A stretch of DNA of 64,000 nucleotides from Hebobacterum sp964559435 (lineage in GTDB: Bacteria; Armatimonadota; Hebobacteria; Hebobacterales; Hebobacteraceae). Positions 1-7,543 of the stretch are shown one piece after another; the first letter of the stretch is position 1, and each line of letters begins with the position of its first letter. The notes under the pieces are model-generated. The model saw only the letters and a program-made list of their open reading frames with translations, made no database searches and had not been told where the DNA came from. Both the position numbers and the translations under genes were made by a program. The stretch covers positions 30,987 to 94,986 of the forward strand of contig CAZLHI010000011.1 in assembly GCA_964559435.1 (NCBI GenBank). Direction: 5' to 3'.

Positions 1-833
1 GCACCGGCAAGACGACCGTTCTCGGGTCCTTCGCCGTGATGGCGAAGAACAAAGTCCTCGCCGACGTAGACGTAGACGCGCCGAATCTGCATCTGCTGCT
101 CGCGCCCGAGCGCGTGTCTGAGCGCGAGTACTCCGGGGCCAGCCTGGCCGTCGCGGCGGAAGAGAAGTGCGTTGAATGCGGGCGCTGTGAGGAGGTCTGC
201 CAGTTCGCCGCCATCAAGAATCACCGAGTGGATGGCCGCCGCTGCGAGGGCTGCGGGACCTGTGCCATCGTCTGTCCCGCCCAGGCCATCACCATGCAGC
301 CACAGACAACGGGGCACGTCTACCTCAGCCAGACTCGGTACGGTCCGCTCGTTCACGCACACCTTCTCGCGGCCGCCGAGGCATCGGGCAAGCTGGTAGC
401 CGAGGTGCGGAGGCTCGCGCAGGAAGCGGCGGCCGAGAACGGCGCGGATCTCATACTCACCGACGGATCGCCCGGCATCGGCTGTCCGGTCATCGCCTCC
501 CTCACCGGCGTCGACGCGGCGCTGGCCGTGACCGAACCCACGCCTTCCGGCCTGCACGACCTCGAAAGGGTCCTGCAGGTGGCGGCCCACTTCCGCGTGC
601 CGACAGCGGTATGCGTGAACAAGTGGGACATCAACCCTGAACTGACAGAGGAGATCGAGCGCCTGGCCGAAGGGATGGGCGCCGACATTGTCGGGCGCCT
701 GCCCTTCGATGAGGAGGTGGCCGAGGCGACGGCGGAAGGGGTGCCGCTGGTCGAGTGGGGGCGAGGTGAGGCCTCACGGGGGGTTCAAGCCGTGTGGGAG
801 AAGATCACGTCAAACGGAGTGCTGCCCATATGA
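1..833 (+). CDS. MinD-superfamily P-loop ATPase with inserted ferredoxin domain (5' partial)
   Basis: The reading frame is already open at the left edge and begins inside the P-loop (TGKTT), so the N-terminus lies outside the window. The family couples a deviant-Walker MinD/NBP35-type ATPase to two [4Fe-4S] clusters. Two clusters are visible as CVECGRCEEVC and CEGCGTCAIVC, between the P-loop half and the rest of the ATPase fold. The switch region DGSPGIGCPVIAS and the nucleotide-base motif VNKWD follow, as in COG1149 proteins. These proteins often occur as adjacent pairs and are thought to act in electron transfer or metal-cluster handling; the exact role is not known. The stop overlaps the ATG of the next gene (ATGA), indicating translational coupling. 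Confidence 0.9.
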   Translation, partial: TGKTTVLGSFAVMAKNKVLADVDVDAPNLHLLLAPERVSEREYSGASLAVAAEEKCVECGRCEEVCQFAAIKNHRVDGRRCEGCGTCAIVCPAQAITMQPQTTGHVYLSQTRYGPLVHAHLLAAAEASGKLVAEVRRLAQEAAAENGADLILTDGSPGIGCPVIASLTGVDAALAVTEPTPSGLHDLERVLQVAAHFRVPTAVCVNKWDINPELTEEIERLAEGMGADIVGRLPFDEEVAEATAEGVPLVEWGRGEASRGVQAVWEKITSNGVLPI

Positions 834-1761
834 CCCGGCACAGCCCCGAGGAAACGAAGTCTCTGCTGGTCCGCGGTCGCCGGTCCTTCGCCGGTCTGGT
901 CAAAGACGCCGGCCTTGCCGAAGCGGCCATCACCGTCACCGCTCGCACGCTCTCCACTGAAGAAGCCATCGGCAGGCCGGTCTACGACGACCTGCCCCTT
1001 CTGCGAGGAAGGGAGGTCATGATCGAGGCCGAGTTCCGAGGAGCGAAAGGACATGCTTTCACCAGCGCCCCCTCCTCGTGGAGCGGCACACTTAACGACC
1101 TGCTGGCTCTGCCGCTCGACCGCGCGCGGGAGCGCGCGCTGCTGAATGCGGCCATGAGCGCCGTGCTCCGCTCACTGGGGGCCATCGACAGAACCGTCCA
1201 CTGTCGCAGTGAAGACATCGCTCGCTGCGGGGCAGAGATGGCGGCTCGCCTTCGGCAGGAGTTCGGCCTCATCCCGGTCGGCCTGGTGGGCTATCAGCCC
1301 GGCCTCGCGGCAGGGCTTGTGGATCAGTTCGGGGCCGACGATGTTCGCATCACAGACTTGCTGCAGGAGAACGTCCGCCGCACCGTTCACGGCGTCGAGA
1401 TATGGGACGGAGCAGTTCGGACGAAGGAGCTTGTGCGACGCAGCCAACTCATTCTCGCCACAGGCAGCACGGCTGCGAATGGCACCCTCGACCAGTTGGC
1501 CGAGCTGACCGCGAGCGTAGGTGTATCGTTCATCGTATACGGTGTCACCGCGGCGGCCGTGTGTCACCTGTGCGGGCTGAGAAGGCTCTGNNNNNNNNNN
1601 NNNNNNNNNNNNNNNNNNNNNNNNNNNNNNNNNNNNNNNNNNNNNNNNNNNNNNNNNNNNNNNNNNNNNNNNNNNNNNNNNNNNNNNNNNTATACGGTGT
1701 CACCGCGGCGGCCGTGTGTCACCTGTGCGGGCTGAGAAGGCTCTGCCTTCTGGCCCGTTGA
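830..1761 (+). CDS. DUF364/DUF4213 family protein, interrupted by a 100-N scaffold gap
   Basis: ATG overlaps the upstream stop by 4 bp. The protein has the N-terminal DUF4213-like part followed by a DUF364 (putative heavy-metal chelation) part, with the family signature LATGSTAANGTL and the preceding VGLVGYQPGL. The frame runs into Ns at 1591, but the 55 bases before the gap (1536-1590) are repeated exactly after it (1691-1745). Collapsing the duplicate gives a clean 258-residue protein ending ...RRLCLLAR with the stop at 1759-1761. The family is found in anaerobes near metal and corrinoid genes; its biochemical function is unproven. Coupling to the ferredoxin-type ATPase suggests the two work together. 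Confidence 0.72.
1591..1690. other. Assembly gap (100 N), probably spurious
   Basis: A run of exactly 100 N is flanked by a perfect 55-bp direct repeat (1536-1590 and 1691-1745). The two contig ends overlap rather than being separated. Merging them restores the upstream gene's reading frame. Confidence 0.95.
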
Positions 1762-1780
1762 GGCCCTCGGGCCGCCTGAC

Positions 1781-1809
1781 TTGACGCCGCGGCCGCGGCG
1801 TCCTATAAT
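1781..1809 (+). promoter_or_regulatory. Sigma70-type promoter of the metal permease gene, with palindrome at the start site
   Basis: TTGACG (1781-1786) and a perfect TATAAT (1804-1809) are separated by 17 bp. Immediately downstream, over the expected start of transcription, is the palindrome TGTAAGTTACA (1814-1824), which is well placed to be a repressor operator. Confidence 0.75.
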
Positions 1810-1879
1810 CCAGTGTAAGTTACATGCTGCTGCAACCTGTAGGCAGCGGAGTGTCCACGCTCGTGCACGCGCAGCATGG

Positions 1880-1911
1880 GGGGAGGCGGCCGGCATGTAC
1901 GGGGCCTCCCC
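1880..1911 (+). other. Leader hairpin upstream of the metal permease
   Basis: GGGGAGGC (1880-1887) pairs with GCCTCCCC (1904-1911) around a 16-nt loop, in the transcribed leader 30 nt before the start codon. There is no U-tract, so it is more likely an RNA structure affecting expression than a terminator. I do not recognise a known riboswitch class. Confidence 0.4.
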
Positions 1912-1941
1912 TGCCGGTCTCATCGAGACGTGAGGCAAGCT

Positions 1942-3285
1942 ATGAACTTCTCGGAAGCTCTCGTCTTCATGCTGCCGTCCTTCTGTCTCTGCGTGCTGAT
2001 GGTCGGCATCCTGTCCTACCTCGGCATACATGTCATCAAGCGTGAGATCATATTCGTTGATCTGGCTCTCGCGCAGATCGCGGCCCTCGGGGCGCTCATC
2101 GCCTTCCTCTTCGGCATCCCGCTGCACACCCAGGCCTCCTACTGGTTCTCGGTCGCCCTGACCGCGGTCGCGGCGGCCGTCTTCACGCTGTCCAGGACCA
2201 GGGAGAGCCGCGTCCCTCAGGAGGCCGTGATCGGTCTCGTCTACGCCATCGCGGCCGCGACCGCCATCGTCCTCATCGACACCGCGCCCCACGGCGCCGA
2301 GCACGTCAAGGACATATTCACGGGGTCGATACTGTGGGTGACCTGGCCCACCGTCGCGCTGGTCGCGGCCGTCTACGCGGTCGTGGGCATCTTCCACTTC
2401 CTGTGTCGTCGGCAGTTCCTCCTCATCTCGGAGGATGTGGCTGCGGCGCGAGCGCGGGGCCTCGAGGTCCGCCTCTGGGATTTCCTCTTCTACATATCCT
2501 TCGGCTTCGTGATAACCGTGTCCGTGGGCAGCGCGGGGGTGCTGCTTGTGTTCGTGCTTCTCGTCGCCCCGGCCGTCATGGCCGTCACGATCACTGACCG
2601 GTTGATCTACCAACTGCTGTTCGGTTGGATTCTCGGTGTGGCCGCGACGATCGCAGGGCTCATGGCTTCCTACCTCGCGAATCTTCCCACCGGCCCGCTC
2701 GTGATCGCCGCCTACGCGATCGCCTTAGTGCTCGTATCCGCTTTGGTCTACGTGATCTGCTCGGCCGATCGAGTCGGCGCCATCAAGAGGACCGCCGCGG
2801 TGACCGGCGGCTTCGTCGTCTGCTCCGCCCTGCTGTTCTTCGCCGGGCGCGGCATCGGGTCTCGCTTCGGCGGACATCCCCACCACCACGGCCACGGCAC
2901 GGCCCCCATCCATGGACACGAGTACGACGCTGTCGGCGACGCGCACGGAAGCGACATCCGACGGGAGGCAGGGGAGGCAGGCGCCGGTGCAATCGGCCAG
3001 GCCGAAGACATCGCCCGGCTGCAGCAGCTCTTCGAGCACTCCGATGACCCGGGAGAGCGCTCGGACATCGTCTGTGAGGCGCTTCGGGACGACCCCAAGG
3101 CCGGGGCGGCCCTCGCCCTAAGATGCCTCGCCACCGATCTACCGCTGTTCTTCGCACAGATCGTCGTGGAGGCGCTCGACGCCGCGCTCGTCCAGCCCAG
3201 CGGCTTCGATGTCGAGCAGCCTTTCACCGCGCCCGCGAACCAAGCTGCTGCCCAGCGCGTCCGCGCCCAGTTCGACCTCCGCTGA
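1942..3285 (+). CDS. ABC-3 family metal (Zn/Mn-type) ABC transporter permease with His-rich C-terminal extension
   Basis: A 447-residue protein whose first ~290 residues are the multi-spanning ZnuB/MntB-type permease (COG1108), which moves Zn2+, Mn2+ or Fe2+ through the inner membrane. The typical permease is about 270-290 residues; this one continues with a His-rich stretch (HPHHHGHG and HGHEYD, about residues 312-330) and a ~110-residue helical domain without recognised homology. I chose ATG 1942 over the longer frame from 1876 because the extra 22 residues are not family-like. No ATPase or binding protein is adjacent, so its partners must be encoded elsewhere. It has its own promoter, leader hairpin and operator-like palindrome, consistent with metal-dependent control. 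Confidence 0.85.
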   Translation: MNFSEALVFMLPSFCLCVLMVGILSYLGIHVIKREIIFVDLALAQIAALGALIAFLFGIPLHTQASYWFSVALTAVAAAVFTLSRTRESRVPQEAVIGLVYAIAAATAIVLIDTAPHGAEHVKDIFTGSILWVTWPTVALVAAVYAVVGIFHFLCRRQFLLISEDVAAARARGLEVRLWDFLFYISFGFVITVSVGSAGVLLVFVLLVAPAVMAVTITDRLIYQLLFGWILGVAATIAGLMASYLANLPTGPLVIAAYAIALVLVSALVYVICSADRVGAIKRTAAVTGGFVVCSALLFFAGRGIGSRFGGHPHHHGHGTAPIHGHEYDAVGDAHGSDIRREAGEAGAGAIGQAEDIARLQQLFEHSDDPGERSDIVCEALRDDPKAGAALALRCLATDLPLFFAQIVVEALDAALVQPSGFDVEQPFTAPANQAAAQRVRAQFDLR

Positions 3286-3385
3286 AAGGCGCTAGTGTCG
3301 GCCCGTATCCTGCCAGGCAGGACCTACCACACCTCCGGGGCCTCGCCGTTCACAGAATCTTCGCACTTGATTCCGAGTTCTGTGC

Positions 3386-3425
3386 TTGACGAACTGCTAC
3401 GGCATGGTACGATAAGTGTCGTAAC
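3386..3425 (+). promoter_or_regulatory. Promoter and overlapping inverted repeat upstream of the HTH-thioredoxin gene
   Basis: TTGACG (3386-3391) and TACGAT (3408-3413) are 16 bp apart. The -10 lies in an inverted repeat, TACGA-N6-TCGTA (3408-3423). Its position across the -10 and start site, next to a gene for a DNA-binding protein, suggests autoregulation. Confidence 0.55.
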
Positions 3426-3446
3426 AAGTCGGAAAGGACGGAGGGC

Positions 3447-4085
3447 ATGATGGCTGATGCTGAGTTCATTACGCTCAAGGAGGCGGCCGCCGAACTCCGC
3501 CTCAGCGTGTCGACCCTGAAGCGCTACATCTACTCCGGGCAACTCAAAAGCTACCGCACCCCCGGCGGGCGCCACCGCGTGCGGCGCGCGGACCTGGCGG
3601 CCCTGCTCGGAGCGGCCCCGGCCGCGTCAGTTGCTGAGTCTACTGCGCTGGCGCGCCTGGACGACTTCGCCGAGTCCGTCGCCGCCCGGATCGACCGCGC
3701 CCTCCAGCGCCGCATCTCACGTCTGGAGTCCGACGTGGAGCGTCTGGAATGCAGCCTCGACGCCATCACCGCCGCGCTGCGCCGCGCGGCAACGCAGACG
3801 TCTGAGCCGGCACGCCGGGAGGCGTTGCCCGGGGGCCTGGACATCAAGGTCCTTGGACCTGGCTGTCGCGCCTGCGATCAGCTCGCAGCGCTCGTCGTCG
3901 AGATCGCCCGGGCTGTCGGCCTGGAGAGCGATGCCATCAGCCGAGTGAGGGAGGTGGAGGAGATCGCCGAGTACGGCCCCACCCCTATGCCGGCGCTCAT
4001 CATCAACAACGAACTCGTGGCGGCCGGACGCCCGCCCACCGAGTCGCGCCTGACCGAACTGCTCCAGCGCTACCGACCGAACTAG
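3447..4085 (+). CDS. HTH (excisionase/MerR-like) domain fused to a redox-active disulfide (thioredoxin-fold) domain
   Basis: 212 residues. Residues ~6-55 form an excisionase-type winged helix-turn-helix (LKEAAAELRLSVSTLKRYI, then GGRHRVRRADL). Residues ~69-115 are a predicted coiled coil rich in Arg/Glu/Leu. Residues ~131-212 match the small 'redox-active disulfide protein 2'/MTH895-type thioredoxin fold, with the CxxC pair GCRACD (C140, C143) and a cis-Pro-like TPMPALIINN. In other genomes the disulfide protein is a stand-alone peptide of about 80 residues, so the fusion suggests a transcription factor whose DNA binding follows the redox state of the CxxC pair. A 21-bp gap leads to the DUF5714 gene, and the ABC transporter follows. 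Function is inferred; both domains are clear. Confidence 0.8.
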   Translation: MMADAEFITLKEAAAELRLSVSTLKRYIYSGQLKSYRTPGGRHRVRRADLAALLGAAPAASVAESTALARLDDFAESVAARIDRALQRRISRLESDVERLECSLDAITAALRRAATQTSEPARREALPGGLDIKVLGPGCRACDQLAALVVEIARAVGLESDAISRVREVEEIAEYGPTPMPALIINNELVAAGRPPTESRLTELLQRYRPN

Positions 4086-4105
4086 TTGCCTGCGGAGAGC
4101 CACCC

Positions 4106-4762
4106 ATGAGAAACGCCTCGCGGAACAGACGAAAGATTCGCCGCATCTCCTACAAGGATTTCCGCAACGCGGTTGACGCTAATGCCTGTTGTGCCGGCGA
4201 TGGCAGCGACACGACGACCACCCTCGCGACCCTCATCACCCGCGAGGCACAGGGGACGAAGCCGGCCGAAATGCTGGAAGAGCTGCTGTCGCGAGGTGAG
4301 GCCACACCGGTGCATGGAGTATGGCACCACGTGCTCGTCGGGGAGATAGTCCTCCGCTGCCTGCAGAATGCCCGCTATCAGATCGCCGACGATTTGATCG
4401 ACGAGATCGTCGACCGCGGCCGCCAGCTCCCCGGCGGGTCGTGCGGCTTCCTCGGCACGTGCGGAGCCCTTTCCAGCACGGCCAGCGCCTATGCCATTCT
4501 CCTCGGCTCCACGCCGGTGGCCACCGAACAGCGGGAGAAGCTGATCGAGTTCGCCGCCAAGATGGTCGCCCGCCTGGCCGACATCGGCGGGAGCCGCTGC
4601 TGCAAGAAGAGCAGCTACGCCGCGCTGGAAGTCGCTCGCGACGAATTCGCCGAGCTCGGCTTCGAGCTGCCCGAAGAGGAGTTCGAGGGCCGCTGCCCCT
4701 TCTTCGCCTCCAACGACACCTGTGACGGAGACGCCTGTGTCTACTTTCCCAGAAAGCGGTGA
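4106..4762 (+). CDS. DUF5714 domain-containing Cys-rich protein
   Basis: 218 residues, soluble. Recognised by the conserved core GGSCGFLGTCGAL, the following SAYAILLGSTP, and the later Cys pair in GGSRCCKKSS, with more Cys residues near the C-terminus (CPFFASNDTCDGDACVYF). About ten cysteines in 218 residues suggests metal or Fe-S binding or thiol chemistry. DUF5714 proteins are known mainly from methanogens and other strict anaerobes and have no assigned function. Here the gene sits between a CxxC-sensor regulator and an SsuABC-type transporter, so a role in handling the imported compound, or in its redox or thiol chemistry, is the natural guess. Confidence 0.8.
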   Translation: MRNASRNRRKIRRISYKDFRNAVDANACCAGDGSDTTTTLATLITREAQGTKPAEMLEELLSRGEATPVHGVWHHVLVGEIVLRCLQNARYQIADDLIDEIVDRGRQLPGGSCGFLGTCGALSSTASAYAILLGSTPVATEQREKLIEFAAKMVARLADIGGSRCCKKSSYAALEVARDEFAELGFELPEEEFEGRCPFFASNDTCDGDACVYFPRKR

Positions 4763-5630
4763 CGACGTGGTCGCCGGCAGCCCCGCGCCTGCAGCGGCCG
4801 GCACCGCGGCCGCGCCCGTGCTGCGCCTCGCCCGGCGTCGCTTCTCGTGGCAAGGCGTCGCCACCGCTGTCGCATCTCTGCTCATTCCACTGGCCCTGTG
4901 GTGGGGCCTCGCAGTCGGAGTCTCCGAGCTGCGGAGCATCGCCTTCCCGACTCCCCACGACACCTATCAGCGCCTAGTCGATCTGATTCGCGGCAAGCTG
5001 CTCAACGACTTCACCGTCTACCACCACGTCGGAGACAGCCTGCAGCGATGGGCATTCGGCTTCGGGATCGCCATGAGTATCGGCATCCTCGCCGGCCTGC
5101 TTCTCGGCTGGTCGCGGCTGCTCGAGCGACTCTCCATGCCGACGATCACGGTCCTTCAGCTCGTGCCCGGCCTCGCCTGGATCCCGGTGGCGATTCTGTT
5201 GTTCGGGATCGGCGAACGGGCCACGGTCTTTATGATCGCCGTCACGGCCCTTGCCCCAATCGTGATCAACACCACGGCCGGTGTGAAGGGGGTCGACGAG
5301 ATGTACCTCCGCGCGGCCCGGATGATGGGGGCCGAGGACCGCACGCTGTTTATGAGAGTGCTTCTGCCCGGGTCGCTCCCCCATCTTCTCAGCGGGCTGC
5401 GTGTCGGGTTCGCCAATGGCTGGCGCGTGCTGGTCGCGGGCGAGATGATCGTGGGCACCGGCACGGGCCTGGGGTATTCCATCATCCAGTCTCGATGGAC
5501 TCTGGACTATGCGGCTGCCTTCGTGTGCATCGCCATCATCTGCATCATCGGCCTCACCGTCGAGCGCGGCCTCTTGCTCCCCCTGGAGCGAAGGACCGTC
5601 GAGCGCTGGGGGCTCGCCAGGAGCGCGTAG
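4737..5630 (+). CDS. ABC transporter permease, nitrate/sulfonate/taurine (SsuC/TauC) family
   Basis: An inner-membrane permease of the BPD_transp_1 family with about six membrane segments and the EAA-like loop (AARMMGAEDRTLFMRVLLPGSLPHL) that docks the ATPase. GTG 4737 is chosen because GGAG lies 7 nt upstream; GTG 4722 would overlap DUF5714 by more and has no visible ribosome site, and GTG 4767 is also possible. Followed 3 nt later by the ATPase gene. Substrate specificity cannot be read from the permease; family members move sulfonates, taurine, nitrate, bicarbonate or thiamine precursors. Confidence 0.88.
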   Translation: MSTFPESGDDVVAGSPAPAAAGTAAAPVLRLARRRFSWQGVATAVASLLIPLALWWGLAVGVSELRSIAFPTPHDTYQRLVDLIRGKLLNDFTVYHHVGDSLQRWAFGFGIAMSIGILAGLLLGWSRLLERLSMPTITVLQLVPGLAWIPVAILLFGIGERATVFMIAVTALAPIVINTTAGVKGVDEMYLRAARMMGAEDRTLFMRVLLPGSLPHLLSGLRVGFANGWRVLVAGEMIVGTGTGLGYSIIQSRWTLDYAAAFVCIAIICIIGLTVERGLLLPLERRTVERWGLARSA

Positions 5631-5633
5631 ACA

Positions 5634-6452
5634 GTGATTCAGCTCGACAAAGTCACCAAGCTCTTCCCGAACGAGGAAATCGGCCAGGCGGTCCAGGCGC
5701 TTCAAGACATTGACCTCGCGGTCGAGCAGAACGAATTCGTGTGCTTGCTCGGGCCGAGCGGCTGTGGCAAGAGCACCCTTCTCAACCTGGTGGCCGGTTT
5801 CGAACGCCCTACTGCAGGCCGCGTGCAATTCGAGGGGAAGCCCGTGCGGGCGCCCGGCCCCGAACGCGGCGTCGTCTTCCAGGAGCCGACTCTCTTCCCG
5901 TGGCTCACCGTCGAGCAAAACGTCGACTTCGGGCTCCGCAACATCGGCCTGGAGGCCGCCGCGCGCAGGGAGATTGGCAGGCGCTTCGTCTCTCTCGTCG
6001 GGCTCTCCGACTTCGCCCGCGCCCGGCCCCATCAGCTCTCCGGCGGAATGAAGCAGCGCGTCCAGCTCGCCCGCGTGCTGGCCTTCAACCCGCATGCACT
6101 GTTGATGGACGAGCCCTTCGGCGCCCTCGACGCCCAGACCCGCGACCGCCTTCAGGACGAGTTGCTCGGAATATGGGGGCGAGACCGCAAGACTGTCCTC
6201 TTCGTGACACACAATGTCGAGGAGGCTGTCTACCTCGCCGACCGCGTGGTCGTGCTTGCCCCCGCTCCTGACGGAATCACGGCCGACGTGGCGATCTCGA
6301 TTCCTCGCCCGCGAGACCGATACTCACCTGAAATGAGGGAGGCAACCATGGCTCTCATGGCCGTCCTCGCCGATCTTCCCTGCTGCGTGCTGCCCTCCCG
6401 CAGTGTCGGCGAGGCATCGCTGAGAGAGCCGTCAACAACAATGCCGGGCTAG
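5634..6452 (+). CDS. ABC transporter ATP-binding protein, SsuB/TauB family
   Basis: 272 residues, cytoplasmic ATPase of the transporter. Walker A GPSGCGKST, Q-loop VVFQEPTLFPWLT, signature LSGGMKQR, Walker B LLMDEPFGALD and switch His in FVTHNVEEAV are all intact. The C-terminal ~40 residues extend past the core and contain a CC pair without recognised function. GTG start with AGGAG upstream. It pairs with the preceding permease and the following binding lipoprotein. Confidence 0.92.
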   Translation: MIQLDKVTKLFPNEEIGQAVQALQDIDLAVEQNEFVCLLGPSGCGKSTLLNLVAGFERPTAGRVQFEGKPVRAPGPERGVVFQEPTLFPWLTVEQNVDFGLRNIGLEAAARREIGRRFVSLVGLSDFARARPHQLSGGMKQRVQLARVLAFNPHALLMDEPFGALDAQTRDRLQDELLGIWGRDRKTVLFVTHNVEEAVYLADRVVVLAPAPDGITADVAISIPRPRDRYSPEMREATMALMAVLADLPCCVLPSRSVGEASLREPSTTMPG

Positions 6453-6485
6453 GGTCACTTGACCTGGCAGTCGCACGGACCCTAG
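6449..6485 (+). other. Intercistronic hairpin between ATPase and binding-protein genes
   Basis: CTAGGGTC (6449-6456) pairs perfectly with GACCCTAG (6478-6485) around a 21-nt loop, starting at the ATPase stop codon. Hairpins here commonly protect or uncouple the binding-protein message. No U-tract follows, so it is not an obvious terminator. Confidence 0.5.
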
Positions 6486-6511
6486 ACCCGGCGCACGAAA
6501 GGAGGCAGTGT

Positions 6512-7543
6512 GTGAGACACCGTCCCCTGCTGTCACTTGTTCGTCTGGGGGCCCTGGCCACCCTCTTGGCACTCCTGTGCGGGTGTGGCGAGAGGGAACC
6601 AGGGCCGACCGAGGCGGCGGGCCCCGCCATCCGCTTCGCCTATCAGGATCGCATCGCCGACGCGGCCAGCATCATCGCCGTCGAGAAGGGCTTCTTCGCC
6701 AAAGAAGGCCTGGCCGTCAAGACCTTTGTCTTCAGCAGTGGACCCGCCTGCTCCGAGGCCCTCGTCACCGGCAGCGCGGACATCGGCACCATGGGTGACA
6801 CCACAGCCGTGATCGCGGCTGCCCGCTCGCCGGTGAAGATCATCGCCAGCCACGGCGGCGGGGAACACCGTCACCGCATCATCGTCACCGCCGACAGCCC
6901 TATCCGCTCTCCCGCTGACCTCGTCGGCCGAAGCATCGCCGTGAAGAAGGGGACCTCCACCTATGGCGGGCTGCTGGCCTGGGCCGATTCGCGGGGCCTC
7001 GACCTGTCGAAGGTCAAGGTCACCGACATGCGGCCTCAAGACATGGCCGATGCTCTGCTGTCAGGGGCCATCGACGCCATCGTCGCGAGCGAGCCCACCC
7101 CGTCGATAGTGGAGGAACGCGGGGGCCGCGAGCTCGCCACCCTGGGAGGGCTCGGCAACACCTACCCCATTCTGCTCGTCGCCAGGGATGAGTTCCTCGC
7201 CGGTCACGGCGAGGCCGTGACGCGTTTCATGCGCGCCATGGGCCGTGCCGCGTCGTTCATCGTGGAGAACCCTGAAGAGGCCGCTGCCCTCGTCGCTAGG
7301 AAGACCGGCCTCTCGCAGGAGACGACCGAACGTGCCATGAGCCATCACTACTACGGGCTCCAGCTCGACGACGACACGATGGCCAGCCTGCAGAGAATAG
7401 CCGACTTTCTCGTCGCGCAGAAGACGCTGGAAGCACCGCCTGACTGGGAGGGCGTTATCGACCGCTCCTTCATCTCCGAACCCCACTCCCGAGGTGCACT
7501 TCAGCAAAGAGAGGACATAGACGTATGCGCACCCACTGGTTGA
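6512..7543 (+). CDS. ABC transporter substrate-binding lipoprotein (SsuA/NMT1-like)
   Basis: GTG start 6 nt after GGAGG. Signal sequence with a Leu-rich core and a lipobox-type end (LALLCGCGE), so it is probably a lipid-anchored periplasmic protein. The mature part has the type-2 periplasmic fold of the SsuA/TauA/NrtA/THI5-like group, seen in IIAVEKGFFAKEGL, GSADIGTMGD and the hinge region AVKKGTSTYGGLLAW. It delivers substrate to the permease encoded upstream. The ligand is unknown; HRH residues in the predicted binding region (GGGEHRHRIIV) are notable. The next gene (porin) starts before this one ends, so they are coupled. Confidence 0.87.
   Translation: MRHRPLLSLVRLGALATLLALLCGCGEREPGPTEAAGPAIRFAYQDRIADAASIIAVEKGFFAKEGLAVKTFVFSSGPACSEALVTGSADIGTMGDTTAVIAAARSPVKIIASHGGGEHRHRIIVTADSPIRSPADLVGRSIAVKKGTSTYGGLLAWADSRGLDLSKVKVTDMRPQDMADALLSGAIDAIVASEPTPSIVEERGGRELATLGGLGNTYPILLVARDEFLAGHGEAVTRFMRAMGRAASFIVENPEEAAALVARKTGLSQETTERAMSHHYYGLQLDDDTMASLQRIADFLVAQKTLEAPPDWEGVIDRSFISEPHSRGALQQREDIDVCAPTG

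Noticed and set aside
1824..1941. Possible metal or cobalamin riboswitch in the permease leader
   Set aside because: There is a hairpin, but none of the conserved boxes of known riboswitches are present.
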